Of a stretch of 64,000 nt of DNA, positions 55,020-64,000 are shown piece by piece; within the stretch, counting starts at the first letter, position 1; each line of letters opens with the position of its first letter. Below the pieces are notes generated by a model. That model was not told the origin of the DNA and made no database searches. It saw only the letters and a list, made by a program, of their open reading frames with translations. Origin of the DNA: Tatlockia sp. (lineage in GTDB: Bacteria; Pseudomonadota; Gammaproteobacteria; Legionellales; Legionellaceae); the NCBI GenBank assembly GCA_013697725.1, contig JACCWI010000019.1:31164-95163 (forward strand), in the 5' to 3' direction. Both the position numbers and the translations under genes were made by a program.

Positions 55020-56297
55020 TCAGACTTTTATTATTTCCAGACCACCCATATAGGATTGTAAAGCCTGAGGAATAAGAATATTTCCGTTTTCATCCTGATA
55101 ATTTTCCATAATCGCAACCAGGGTACGACCTACCGCTAGCCCTGAGCCATTCAAAGTATGGACAAGCTCCATTTCTTTCGTTTCAGGATTTTTATACCTT
55201 GTCTTCATACGTCGCGCCTGAAAAGCCTCTGTATTGGAACAAGAAGAAATTTCTCGGTAGCAATTCTGGCTAGGAAGCCACACTTCCAAATCAAAAGTTT
55301 TAGCAGCACTCGCGCTCATGTCCCCTGAGCATAAAGACATAATTCGATAGGGCAGATTTAAACGTTGCAAGATAACCTCAGCATGATGAACTAATTGTTC
55401 AAGCGCCTCATAAGAATTCTCAGGCTTGGTCACCCAAACTAATTCAACTTTTTCAAACTGATGCTGTCGAATCATTCCTTTAGTATCTTTACCATAGGAG
55501 CCGGCTTCACTGCGAAAACAAGGGGAATGACAAACATGTTTTAAGGGCAAATTTTCAGGGGAAAGAATCATGTCGCGCACAGTGTTAGTCACTGATATTT
55601 CTGCAGTGGAAATGAGATAATAATCTTGCTCACCTCTTAGCTTAAATAAATCCGCTTCGAATTTTGGTAATTGACCTGTTCCAATTAAGCTGTCAGCGTT
55701 AACGATATAAGGAACGTTGATTTCTTCATAATCATGTTCTTGAGTATGAATATCAAGCATAAATTGGATTAAAGCACGATGAAGCCTTGCGAGCCCAGCT
55801 TTCATTACCACAAAACGACTACCAGTAATTTTTGCAGCCGTAGCAAAATCCATCTGCCCTAAGCTCTGGCCTAATTCGTCATGGGGTTTAGGGGAGAAAT
55901 TAAATTCACGAACAGTTCCCCAGCGACGTACTTCTTGATTATCTTTTTCAGTTAAGCCTGGAGGTACTGAGTGATGGGGTATATTAGGTAAGGATAAAGC
56001 AATGACTTCTAATTGCTGCAACACTCGCTCAAGTTCTTCTTTTTGAACATCCAATTCTTGACCCAGTAGATTTATTTCTTCGCGCATGGTCTCAATATTT
56101 TCACCACGCGACTTGGCTTGACCAACCAGCTTAGAACGTTGATTGCGTTCATTTTGCAAAGATTGAGTAGAAACTTGTAATACCTTTCTTTGCTCGTCTA
56201 AAGCACTAAAAGCTTTTGTATCAAAATCAAATCCGCGTTGCTTCAGTTGCTCCGCAACAGCCTGAGTGTTGTCACGTAATAATTGAGAATCCAGCAT
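55020..56297 (-). CDS. serS: Seryl-tRNA synthetase
   Basis: SerS charges tRNA-Ser. The 425-residue protein has the N-terminal coiled-coil arm (about 30-100) that grips the tRNA long arm, then the class II core with motif 2 ([20 protein letters not shown] near 265) and motif 3 ([19 protein letters not shown] near 380). Length is normal. It starts one base after lpxA ends and is probably on the same transcript, an unusual neighbour; lpxB normally follows lpxA in enterobacteria. Confidence 0.97.
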   Translation of the reverse strand: MLDSQLLRDNTQAVAEQLKQRGFDFDTKAFSALDEQRKVLQVSTQSLQNERNQRSKLVGQAKSRGENIETMREEINLLGQELDVQKEELERVLQQLEVIALSLPNIPHHSVPPGLTEKDNQEVRRWGTVREFNFSPKPHDELGQSLGQMDFATAAKITGSRFVVMKAGLARLHRALIQFMLDIHTQEHDYEEINVPYIVNADSLIGTGQLPKFEADLFKLRGEQDYYLISTAEISVTNTVRDMILSPENLPLKHVCHSPCFRSEAGSYGKDTKGMIRQHQFEKVELVWVTKPENSYEALEQLVHHAEVILQRLNLPYRIMSLCSGDMSASAAKTFDLEVWLPSQNCYREISSCSNTEAFQARRMKTRYKNPETKEMELVHTLNGSGLAVGRTLVAIMENYQDENGNILIPQALQSYMGGLEIIKV

Positions 56298-56298
56298 C

Positions 56299-57069
56299 TT
56301 ATCTTACAATTCCTCGAGATGATTGATTTAAAGCATCGATCATGGGAATTACTTCCACACAATCTTTTTGCATAAGTTCCAACTCAGCAACCGCTTGCTG
56401 TACAGTTAAGCCCTTGCGAAAAATTACTTTATATGCACGTCTTAATTGATCAATTGTCGCCGCTGAAAATCCGCGTCGTCGCAAGCCGACTGTGTTTAAA
56501 CCACAGGCTGCTGTAGTGTGGCCGGCAATCATAACGTAGGGTAAAACATCTTTTACAATATAAGTAGCACGGGCAATGAAAGCATAAGCCCCGACATGAC
56601 AAAACTGATGAATAGCAGCATAGCCGCCAATTGTCGCATAATCATGCACAGTAACATGCCCAGATAATGCTGAATAATTGATCATAATAATATTAGATCC
56701 AATTAAACAGTCATGTCCAATATGAGAATAAGCCATCAGATAATTGCTATCACCTACGCGCGTGACACCTCCACCTTTGACTGTACCTCTGCTAATCATG
56801 CAGTATTCACGAACAACATTATTGTCGCCCATTTCCAAACGGGTTGGTTCACCTTGATAAGTTGTATCTTGAGGTTCATCACCTACCGAGGCGAATTGGA
56901 AAATTTTATTATTTTTGCCTATTACTGTAGGACCTTGAATCACAACGTGTGGACCAATCCAAGTACCTTCCCCAATTTCAACATCGGGACCAATTACGGT
57001 GCCAGCGCCTACCGTTACCCCGGAAGCTAATTTAGCTGAGGGGTGGATCATTGCACGTTCATCTATCAC
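56299..57069 (-). CDS. lpxA: UDP-N-acetylglucosamine acyltransferase
   Basis: LpxA adds the first acyl chain in lipid A synthesis. The 256-residue protein is a left-handed beta-helix with hexapeptide repeats (for example [20 protein letters not shown]). The catalytic His lies in [13 protein letters not shown], as in E. coli H125. It overlaps fabZ by four bases (ATGA-type) and serS follows after one base. Confidence 0.96.
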   Translation of the reverse strand: MIDERAMIHPSAKLASGVTVGAGTVIGPDVEIGEGTWIGPHVVIQGPTVIGKNNKIFQFASVGDEPQDTTYQGEPTRLEMGDNNVVREYCMISRGTVKGGGVTRVGDSNYLMAYSHIGHDCLIGSNIIMINYSALSGHVTVHDYATIGGYAAIHQFCHVGAYAFIARATYIVKDVLPYVMIAGHTTAACGLNTVGLRRRGFSAATIDQLRRAYKVIFRKGLTVQQAVAELELMQKDCVEVIPMIDALNQSSRGIVR

Positions 57070-57518
57070 TTTTTAACTTCCTTCACTGCACTCATTAAGT
57101 CTGCGGAGCACGCAAGTTTTTCTTCAACGAAGACTTCACCATGTATCCGCCAAAAATCGCCTTTCTGATTCTCTAGCCTAACGTCTAGCCGTAATTGATC
57201 GCCAGGTGTTACTACTTGTTTAAATTTAGCGTTATCAATGCCCGCAAAGTAAAATAAGAATTCATGCCCTTCTTTGGGAATACGCGATAAATTATATAAA
57301 ATAGCACAGGCTTGAGCCAAAGCTTCTAACATTAAAACACCAGGCATAATTGGGTTGCCTGGAAAATGTCCAGTAAAGAAAGGTTCGTTAATGGTTACAT
57401 TTTTTGTCGCAATCAAATAATCAAATTCTTTATATTCTAAAACTCTATCAATCAAAATAAAGGGATAACGATGGGGTAATAATTCAAGAATTTTAATTAT
57501 GTTCAAAGATTCACTCAT
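57066..57518 (-). CDS. fabZ: 3-hydroxyacyl-ACP dehydratase FabZ
   Basis: This 150-residue hot-dog-fold enzyme dehydrates 3-hydroxyacyl-ACP in fatty acid synthesis and competes with LpxA for its substrate. Catalytic H51 lies in [13 protein letters not shown] and E65 in LEALAQ. It overlaps lpxA by four bases, the common fabZ-lpxA coupling. Confidence 0.96.
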   Translation of the reverse strand: MSESLNIIKILELLPHRYPFILIDRVLEYKEFDYLIATKNVTINEPFFTGHFPGNPIMPGVLMLEALAQACAILYNLSRIPKEGHEFLFYFAGIDNAKFKQVVTPGDQLRLDVRLENQKGDFWRIHGEVFVEEKLACSADLMSAVKEVKK

Positions 57519-57813
57519 ACCTTAGCTCTCATTATTTCATATTTTTTATTCACTCATAACATTAATATGAGCTTTGTTCTTTTAAAATCGGAACTATTGC
57601 ACCCAAAGAGCATTGCTTTGATATTAGCATTGGTTTTATAACTGCCTACCCGAATCAAAGTAACACGACGGTAAGCTGAATATCGATCCAAGGCAAATCA
57701 TGATCTAACGCTAGTTAATGATGCAAACACTGAGAGGCTGCTTAACATTTTCCATGTAACAGCCATTCAGAGGTACTACCAACTCAGCAAAAATAATAGA
57801 TTGAATTTCACAG
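57519..57813. other. Intergenic gap where lpxD would be expected
   Basis: About 295 bases between skp and fabZ. In many gammaproteobacteria lpxD sits here. I find no hexapeptide-repeat coding remnant on either strand and no RNA gene. Confidence 0.6.
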
Positions 57814-58314
57814 TTAGCCAATTTGTTTCATAACATTTTCAGTTATATCTAACTTATCAGAGCTAAAAGGAGCTGCATCTTTTTGTAAGACAACATCATA
57901 TTTTTCAGTTTCGGCGACTTTAGCGATCGCTTTGCGGATTTTACCGTAGAGTTCTTCCATTGCTTCATTATGAGCGGCGCTTAACTCTTGTTGATACTGC
58001 TGACCTTCTCTTTCAAAATTTTGCTGTACAGTTAGAATTTTTTTCTCAAGATCTTTCTTTTGTGAAGCACTTAACACTGTCGCATCACGCTTAAATTTTT
58101 CCATATCTTGTTTTAAACCCTCTTCTATACTGACTAATTTATCACGACGAGGTTTAAAATCTGCTTCTAATTTTTGTTGAATTGTTTTCATTTGGCTAGA
58201 GGTTTGCATAATCTTTTGTAAATCAACCACACCAATTTTTGCGCCATCTGCGAAGGCATTAAAACCAAAAACACTCATTGCTACAGCAATTAAAATTCCA
58301 GAAACTTGCTTCAT
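57814..58314 (-). CDS. skp: OmpH/Skp family periplasmic chaperone
   Basis: 166 residues with a signal peptide (MKQVSGILIAVAMSVFGFNAFA). The mature protein begins with the Skp strand KIGVVDLQKIMQTSSQ, followed by a long coiled-coil (about 45-130) that forms the tentacle arms, and ends with a short conserved strand (KYDVVLQKDA). Skp holds unfolded outer membrane proteins for BamA, the gene just upstream, 171 bases away. Confidence 0.93.
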   Translation of the reverse strand: MKQVSGILIAVAMSVFGFNAFADGAKIGVVDLQKIMQTSSQMKTIQQKLEADFKPRRDKLVSIEEGLKQDMEKFKRDATVLSASQKKDLEKKILTVQQNFEREGQQYQQELSAAHNEAMEELYGKIRKAIAKVAETEKYDVVLQKDAAPFSSDKLDITENVMKQIG

Positions 58315-58485
58315 TTGTTGCTCTCCTAATTAAAAGACCTTGATACTAGCATATTCTCATTTAGGTTGCGATAAGACAAATAAATCCTTTATTCAAAATT
58401 AGCTAGCAAAATCGCTAGCCAATTTTACTGTCATAATCCACCTAAAATGTTTAAACAAGCTCTGTGTCATTTAGCTTTATCTTCC

Positions 58486-60801
58486 TTAGAATCCGGAAGA
58501 TAAACTAAATTGAAATATTTGTTTATTGTCATACCGCTGTTTATTGATTGGTATTGCAAGGCTAAATGACAAGGGGCCAAAGGGCGAGCGCCATTCCACA
58601 GATACACCTGCCGAATATCGTAAAGGACCGGCATCTGTCCCTCTAAATGGCGCCGGTATCCCTTTCGCGTAGACATTCCCAATATCCGTGAAAACAGTCG
58701 TTCTAACGGTATCTCGACTTAAAGGATAAGGCAAAATAAGCCCAAGGTTTGCATTCACTAAAAAGTTACCCCCTAAGGCATTACGCTGATTATCTAGCGG
58801 GCCTAAAGAGTAACTATCAAATCCTCGTACCTGACCAGGATAAGCTATTCCGCCTGCATAATAATTTTCAAAGAAGGGTAAGCCACCATCGTTAAATGAA
58901 TTTCCATAACCTACATTACCTAAAGCGGTTATTATAAATCCTTTAACTAGCGGTTGATAAATGCGAGACATATAAGACAGTTTATAATAAGAAAGCGAGT
59001 GTGATGAAGCTGGGAGAGCAGCTAATAGACCTACTTGCTGATTCCAACCTCGTGTTGGGTAAGGCATTTGATCATAGGTATTCCGTGCCCAACCACCACT
59101 TAAACGAATCTCATGAAAATCACGTCCTTTCGCAAGGATATAATTACTAATTGGTATCACAACTCCTGGTGACCTGATTCGCAGATCTTGATAGCCATAA
59201 CCCAATTGTAAACTGCTATATTCACTTAGAAGAATGTTATAGGTTACATCACCCCCAAAACGATCGGCAGTGTATACGCTTATGTCTTTTAAATGTTTTG
59301 GATCGATAGTTTGATAATAGAGATTTAATCCACGTCCAACACCGGTCTTGGTATAGAAAGGATTATAATAATTAAACGAATAATCTCTTCCCCAATAGCT
59401 TGCATTAAAAGCAAGGCCTATAGAACGTCCGGTTCCCATGAAGTTATGCTGGTTAAAGGCTGCATTAAATTGAGGACCATTTGTACCATAGCCTAATGAA
59501 GCAGTCGCCTCAGCTGAAGGAGCTTCTTCAACTTCAACATCAAGGTCAACTTGATTGTTGGCTCCAGGAACAGGTGTTGTTTTGACATTCACATTTTTTA
59601 AGTAGCCCAAATTGCGCATTTGTCTTTCAGATTCTTTAATATTATGAAGAGATAATAAAGATCCTTCGTTTTGTCGAATAACATTTCGCAAAACATAATC
59701 CGCAGTTTTGGTGTTGCCATGAAAATTAATGCGGCGTACATAGACATGACGTCCTGGCTCGATTATGAAATTAATAAATACTGTTTTGTTTTGTTCATCA
59801 ATGCGCGGCTCAGCATTAATTGCTGGAAAACCATAACCGATATCCCCGAGAGCTAAACCAATTGCAGAAATACTTTCAGTTACTTTTTTACGGGAAAAGA
59901 CCTCACCTGATTTGACTTGAATTAAAGACGCTATTTTTTCTTTAGGTAAGATTGTTTTGCCAACAATTTCATAATTTGAAAAATGATATTGCGGCCCTTC
60001 TTCAACATGAATATTCACAAATACTTCTTTTTTATCAGGTGCTAGCAATACTTGTGATGAAATTACCCTGAATTTTAAATATCCTCTATCAAGATAGAAT
60101 GAACGCAAAGCTTCCAGAGAAGCATCCATGGCTGCCTTGGAATATTGATCTTTTTTGGTAAAATAAGTGAAGATATTTGAATTTGAAAGCGAGAGTTGAG
60201 AGCTTAATTCTGAACTGGTGAAATCCTTGTTGCCAATAATTTTAATTTCTTTAATACGTGATACACGGCCCTCAGAAACAGTGGCGCTAATGGCAACTCG
60301 ATTCTCGGTAAGTTGCGTTACACGGGTATCAATTCGGGCATTGTATTTCCCTCTGGCAGTGTAAGATTGCTTAAGCTCTTTCTCTAAGCGTTCAAGTGAG
60401 GAACGCTGAAAGACTCGACCTTTTATTAATCCCAATTCCTTAAGCAATTCTTTCATTTTGTCAGAGGGAATTTCTTTATTGCCTACAACAGTTACTGAAC
60501 CAATAGTTGCACGTTCAATTACATTAACAATTAGGGTATTACCTCTTCTTTCGAGCTCTACTGATTGAAAAAATCCCGTATCATACAAAGCTCTAATGAT
60601 TTGCCCAGTCGATGAAGCCCCAATTTCTTCACCCACTTGCACAGGTAAATAATTTAAAACTGTACCCGTGCTTATGCGTTGTAAGCCTGTTATTTTAATA
60701 TCGCGTACAATAAAACCATCTGCAGCAACTAGATGGCTTGACCAGGCAACCAGGGTTGAACAGCAAATACCCAAAAAGAATTTTTTACTGACTTTTTTCA
60801 T
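58486..60801 (-). CDS. bamA: Outer membrane protein assembly factor BamA
   Basis: About 771 residues. A signal peptide (MKKVSKKFFLGICCSTLVAW...) precedes five POTRA domains (about 30-425, beginning FIVRDIKITGLQRISTGTV) and a C-terminal 16-stranded beta-barrel ending in the Phe typical of outer membrane proteins (QFSLSSGF). The barrel includes the conserved VRGF motif (PGQVRGFDSYSLGP). BamA is the core of the BAM complex that inserts outer membrane proteins. ATG 60801 gives the better signal peptide; ATG 60822 is also possible and neither has a strong Shine-Dalgarno. Confidence 0.96.
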   Translation of the reverse strand: MKKVSKKFFLGICCSTLVAWSSHLVAADGFIVRDIKITGLQRISTGTVLNYLPVQVGEEIGASSTGQIIRALYDTGFFQSVELERRGNTLIVNVIERATIGSVTVVGNKEIPSDKMKELLKELGLIKGRVFQRSSLERLEKELKQSYTARGKYNARIDTRVTQLTENRVAISATVSEGRVSRIKEIKIIGNKDFTSSELSSQLSLSNSNIFTYFTKKDQYSKAAMDASLEALRSFYLDRGYLKFRVISSQVLLAPDKKEVFVNIHVEEGPQYHFSNYEIVGKTILPKEKIASLIQVKSGEVFSRKKVTESISAIGLALGDIGYGFPAINAEPRIDEQNKTVFINFIIEPGRHVYVRRINFHGNTKTADYVLRNVIRQNEGSLLSLHNIKESERQMRNLGYLKNVNVKTTPVPGANNQVDLDVEVEEAPSAEATASLGYGTNGPQFNAAFNQHNFMGTGRSIGLAFNASYWGRDYSFNYYNPFYTKTGVGRGLNLYYQTIDPKHLKDISVYTADRFGGDVTYNILLSEYSSLQLGYGYQDLRIRSPGVVIPISNYILAKGRDFHEIRLSGGWARNTYDQMPYPTRGWNQQVGLLAALPASSHSLSYYKLSYMSRIYQPLVKGFIITALGNVGYGNSFNDGGLPFFENYYAGGIAYPGQVRGFDSYSLGPLDNQRNALGGNFLVNANLGLILPYPLSRDTVRTTVFTDIGNVYAKGIPAPFRGTDAGPLRYSAGVSVEWRSPFGPLSFSLAIPINKQRYDNKQIFQFSLSSGF

Positions 60802-60932
60802 TATTATTTTAGTCCAGTACATCAGATAATCATGGCTCGTGAAACTTAAGCTATCTTAAGCTTTAACGAGAAAATAAATTGCACCGTTTTATAGGAACTC
60901 GCAATCCCTGTCAAGAATTTGAATAAATTTTA

Positions 60933-62285
60933 TCAATTTACTAAACGAGAGATATCGTTATTCAATGCTAAAATCATAAGTCCTAATAAAAATATAAGAC
61001 CTAAGTAAACCCCAATCGATTTGACAACATCAGGTAAGGGCCGCTGGAAGAGAATTTCGATTGCACAATAAAGTAAATGTCCTCCATCCAGCATTGGAAT
61101 TGGCAATAAATTCAGAACTCCCAAACTAATACTTACTAACGCTAAAAAAGAAAGGTAATAGGTTAAACCAGAACGACCCGACTCACCTGCACCCTGCGCT
61201 ATTCCAACTGGGCCGCTAATACTCTGCATCGCCAATTTTCCGGATGCAAAACGACCGATTAGAGAAAAGGTTGCAGCGGTTAATTCGTAAGTTTGTTTTA
61301 AGGCTGTAGCTGCTGCTTTTAAAGGAGCTTGGCGATCCGTACGTAGCCACTCTTTAGGCCAATCAATTTTTTTCGAACCTAAACCTAAAAAGCCTTCATT
61401 TTGCCCTTTATCAATTTTAGAGGTAATTTTCATACTCACAGAGTGAACTTGCCCGTCTCTACTGAAGATTAAAACGATTGAGTCGCCAGGATGAGCTTTT
61501 ACAAACTCAACTAAATCCATCCAATCATTTACAGGTTTACCATTCATTTGTTGAATAAGATCGCCTGGTTTTAATCCGGCTGCTTCAGCAGCAGAATTAT
61601 TTACAACTTCCCCGATAATCGGTGTTATTTTAGGAATAAAGGGCACTATCCCAAGACTGCCTAAAGGATCTGGTTTTTTTGAATCAATTGCCCAATTTTT
61701 AAGATCTAGAGTAAGTTGCCTTTGATGATTAGTTGCTAGAGATTTAACAGTAATGGGTACGTCTTCATTTGAGCCCAATAAAGGCATTAAAGCGAATTGA
61801 AAATCACGCCAGCTGGCAATTTTCTTGCCATCTAAAGAAAGAATTTCCTCTTTAGATTGTAAACCGGCTAAAGCGGCTATTGATCCGGGTTTCACTTCAT
61901 CAATCATTGGCGCCAGCGAACGCATACCAATAACAAGTACTAACCATAGTGCTAAAAAGGCAAAGATAAAATTAAATAGCGGACCAGCTGAAATGATAGC
62001 CACGCGAGCTAATAACGACTTGTTATTAAATGCATGATGGCGCTCACTAGCAGGGACTTCAGCTTCACTTTCATCCAGCATTTTTACATAGCCACCCAAA
62101 GGAACAAGCGACCAAACATATTCTGTTCCTTTTTTGTCATGCCAACGTGCTAAAACTTTGCCAAAACCAAAAGAAAAGCGCAAAACTTTAACCCCGCATA
62201 AACGCGCCACAATAAAATGCCCATACTCATGCACTATGATTAATAGCAAAAGCGCTAATATAAAATAAAATAAGGTTGAAACCAT
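60933..62285 (-). CDS. rseP: Site-2 metalloprotease RseP
   Basis: This 450-residue inner-membrane zinc protease cuts anti-sigma factor RseA-type proteins in the envelope stress response. The HExxH site is H19-E-Y-G-H23 in the first membrane helix. Two PDZ domains lie in the periplasm (about 115-310, with GLKPGDLIQQMNGKPV), and the LDG motif (PMLDGGHLL) lies near 395. I chose ATG 62285 because it gives the family N-terminus and follows cdsA by two bases; 62321 would lie inside cdsA. Confidence 0.96.
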   Translation of the reverse strand: MVSTLFYFILALLLLIIVHEYGHFIVARLCGVKVLRFSFGFGKVLARWHDKKGTEYVWSLVPLGGYVKMLDESEAEVPASERHHAFNNKSLLARVAIISAGPLFNFIFAFLALWLVLVIGMRSLAPMIDEVKPGSIAALAGLQSKEEILSLDGKKIASWRDFQFALMPLLGSNEDVPITVKSLATNHQRQLTLDLKNWAIDSKKPDPLGSLGIVPFIPKITPIIGEVVNNSAAEAAGLKPGDLIQQMNGKPVNDWMDLVEFVKAHPGDSIVLIFSRDGQVHSVSMKITSKIDKGQNEGFLGLGSKKIDWPKEWLRTDRQAPLKAAATALKQTYELTAATFSLIGRFASGKLAMQSISGPVGIAQGAGESGRSGLTYYLSFLALVSISLGVLNLLPIPMLDGGHLLYCAIEILFQRPLPDVVKSIGVYLGLIFLLGLMILALNNDISRLVN

Positions 62286-62287
62286 AT

Positions 62288-63085
62288 TTATAATCCCGGA
62301 GCCAGAAAAACGAGGCCGCAATTGAATAAAGGTAAGGCAGCAATAAGGCTATCTAAACGATCGAGAAGGCCGCCATGTCCAGGTAACAGCTGTCCTGTAT
62401 CTTTTAATTTGGAGCGTCTTTTCAGCATTGAAATAAACAAATCACCAATTACAGAAATCAAGGCGGTTAATATAGCAATTAAAAACCATCTTTGCGCGCT
62501 TAGAGGTTGAAAATAATAATAACCAACCAGTGCAACTAATAATGCAAGAATAAAACCTGCTGAAGCACCCTCAATTGTTTTCCCTGGACTAACCTGAGGA
62601 ATTAACTTATGTCTGCCCCATTGCTTACCCACTAAGTAAGCGCCTATATCTGTTGCCCAAACCAAAAATAAAAGGTAGACAATTAAATCCCGGCCATAGG
62701 GGCCATGATAAACTTTAAGCAAAGCTTGCGCAAATAAAGGCAAGGCCAGTAATCCTGCGAAAAAAACAATCAGGGGATAACCCCAAACCTTTTGTGATTT
62801 CGGAAAACTAACGATGGCGATAATAATTAACGACCAGAGTACTAATCCCATCAGTAACCAATATTCAAAGTTGAACTGATTTAAATTAGTTAGCGCGAGT
62901 ATAGCGCCAATGAAAAAAACTTTAAGCCCTAAGGACTTGGCAGGTACTAAAGGAAGCCATTCCAAGGAACAACCAAGTAATACCAAGATCACTAGTCCGG
63001 TAAAGATCCAACTATAAGCATAATAAATAGCAAATAACACAAGAGGGATAAGCACAAGTGATGTCAGTAGTCGTTGTCTAAACAT
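62288..63085 (-). CDS. cdsA: Phosphatidate cytidylyltransferase
   Basis: CdsA makes CDP-diacylglycerol from phosphatidate and CTP for phospholipid synthesis. The 265-residue protein has about eight membrane helices and the C-terminal signature GDLFISMLKRRSKLKDTG followed by PGHGGLLDRLDSL. ATG 63085 has GAGG six bases upstream and overlaps no stop; GTG 63097 is an alternative. It starts one base after uppS ends. Confidence 0.95.
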   Translation of the reverse strand: MFRQRLLTSLVLIPLVLFAIYYAYSWIFTGLVILVLLGCSLEWLPLVPAKSLGLKVFFIGAILALTNLNQFNFEYWLLMGLVLWSLIIIAIVSFPKSQKVWGYPLIVFFAGLLALPLFAQALLKVYHGPYGRDLIVYLLFLVWATDIGAYLVGKQWGRHKLIPQVSPGKTIEGASAGFILALLVALVGYYYFQPLSAQRWFLIAILTALISVIGDLFISMLKRRSKLKDTGQLLPGHGGLLDRLDSLIAALPLFNCGLVFLAPGL

Positions 63086-63086
63086 G

Positions 63087-63812
63087 TTAGGCCTCACTTA
63101 ATTGCTGGGAAATTTTACCAAAACGCCTTTCTCTTCGCTTAAAACTAGCGAGTGCTTTTTCAAATTCCTCAGCGCTAAAATCAGGCCAATGCACGTCTGC
63201 AAAATACAATTCTGTATAAGCAAGCTGCCAAAGAAAAAAATTGGATATCCGCTTTTCACCACCAGTACGGATAAATAAATCGGGGTCTGGCAATCCAAAA
63301 GTATTCAAAGATTGTGAAATTTGGTGTTCATCAATAGCATCAATCTCAAGCTCTTCTGCCTTTATTTTATTAGCGATTTTTTTAACAGCCTGAACCAAAT
63401 CCCATTTACCACCATAGTTAACAACAATATTGACAATCAGTTGTTTATTAGTTTCTGTAAGGTTTTCAGCTTGATGCATCTGCTCTTGTAAGGTTGGTGA
63501 TAAACCGCTCAAATCCCCTGTGAATCGTAGGCTAATTCCATGCTGATGCAGTTCCTGAACTTCACGCTCTAGCGCTTCAACAAAAAGCTTCATCAAAAAC
63601 GCAACTTCATTTTCAGGCCTTGACCAATTTTCGCTACTAAAAGCAAATAGGCTAAGTATCGGAATTTTATTATGCAAACAGCAGCGTATAACGCTTTTTA
63701 CCGCATCTGCACCAGCCCGATGCCCTTTAACCCTTAATAATCCACGGCTTTCTGCCCAACGACCGTTTCCATCCATTACAATGGCAATGTGTTGGGGTAA
63801 TAGTTCATTCAA
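63087..63812 (-). CDS. uppS: Undecaprenyl diphosphate synthase (isoprenyl transferase)
   Basis: UppS builds the C55 lipid carrier for peptidoglycan and O-antigen. The 241-residue protein has [15 protein letters not shown] (catalytic Asp in MDGNGRW), GHRAGADAV, and the C-terminal [20 protein letters not shown] and [13 protein letters not shown]. First gene of the uppS-cdsA-rseP-bamA-skp series. About 190 bases to the right edge hold no clear gene. Confidence 0.96.
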   Translation of the reverse strand: MNELLPQHIAIVMDGNGRWAESRGLLRVKGHRAGADAVKSVIRCCLHNKIPILSLFAFSSENWSRPENEVAFLMKLFVEALEREVQELHQHGISLRFTGDLSGLSPTLQEQMHQAENLTETNKQLIVNIVVNYGGKWDLVQAVKKIANKIKAEELEIDAIDEHQISQSLNTFGLPDPDLFIRTGGEKRISNFFLWQLAYTELYFADVHWPDFSAEEFEKALASFKRRERRFGKISQQLSEA

Positions 63813-64000
63813 CCTGATTCACCCAAGATCCTAAAATGGCGAATAGTCTAACTGCTTTGAGAAGAAATATTAAGTGTTAGTGCTGATCATCTTGAATCTT
63901 TATTAATTCACCCTGTTTTAATAGTAAAAATTCTAAGAATTTCAAAATTCAGAGCTAAATTAACTACTCAGTAAAAACTGTGACATCGCCAAAGTAGAGA

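Overview
The window looks like a chromosomal segment of a Legionella or close relative (order Legionellales). It carries an enhA-enhB-enhC locus, a letA-uvrC pair, AT-rich coding sequence, and giant or unusual ORFs of the kind seen among Legionella Dot/Icm effectors. Housekeeping proteins (UvrC, SerS, LpxA, FabZ, BamA, RseP, CdsA, UppS) are all of gammaproteobacterial type. No species can be named from the sequence alone.

Layout. 0-3.5 kb: the enh locus on the minus strand, with enhC running off the left edge. 3.7-7.2 kb: a PAS-GAF-PAS-GGDEF-EAL protein and a membrane protein of unknown function. 7.3-12.8 kb (minus): uvrC, letA, phhA, a BON-domain lipoprotein and the cbpA-cbpM co-chaperone pair. 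13.0-17.1 kb (plus): the most interesting locus. A secreted peptide with 18 cysteines spaced exactly six residues apart (CKSxNx units) is followed, after an attenuator-like hairpin, by a DUF692/MNIO oxidase gene, a DUF2063 (BufC-like) partner, yaaA and a PLP enzyme gene. This is a bufferin-like RiPP operon with an unusual precursor.

17.1-39.1 kb is an accessory block. It holds two giant minus-strand genes: an LRR / transglutaminase-like / double AAA+ protein of about 2917 residues, and a SecA-like ATPase of 2305 residues. Both have a hydrophobic hairpin near the C-terminus. Between them lie a stress-type cluster (YqjD/DUF883-like, hemerythrin, YqjE-like and a small membrane protein), three unrecognised or effector-like genes and a 42-bp tandem repeat array. 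The block ends at a tRNA-Lys(CTT) gene.

39.3-54.8 kb: polysaccharide deacetylase, ClC-type channel, dicarboxylate symporter, DJ-1/PfpI protein, pncB-pncA (NAD salvage), a ugpB remnant, a radical SAM plus UdgX-type DNA repair pair, a second pseudogene, a three-gene uracil catabolism (URC) operon, and two membrane proteins, one paralogous to the gene at 6.3 kb. 55-63.8 kb (minus): the envelope operon uppS-cdsA-rseP-bamA-skp, then fabZ-lpxA-serS, with no lpxD in its usual place between skp and fabZ.
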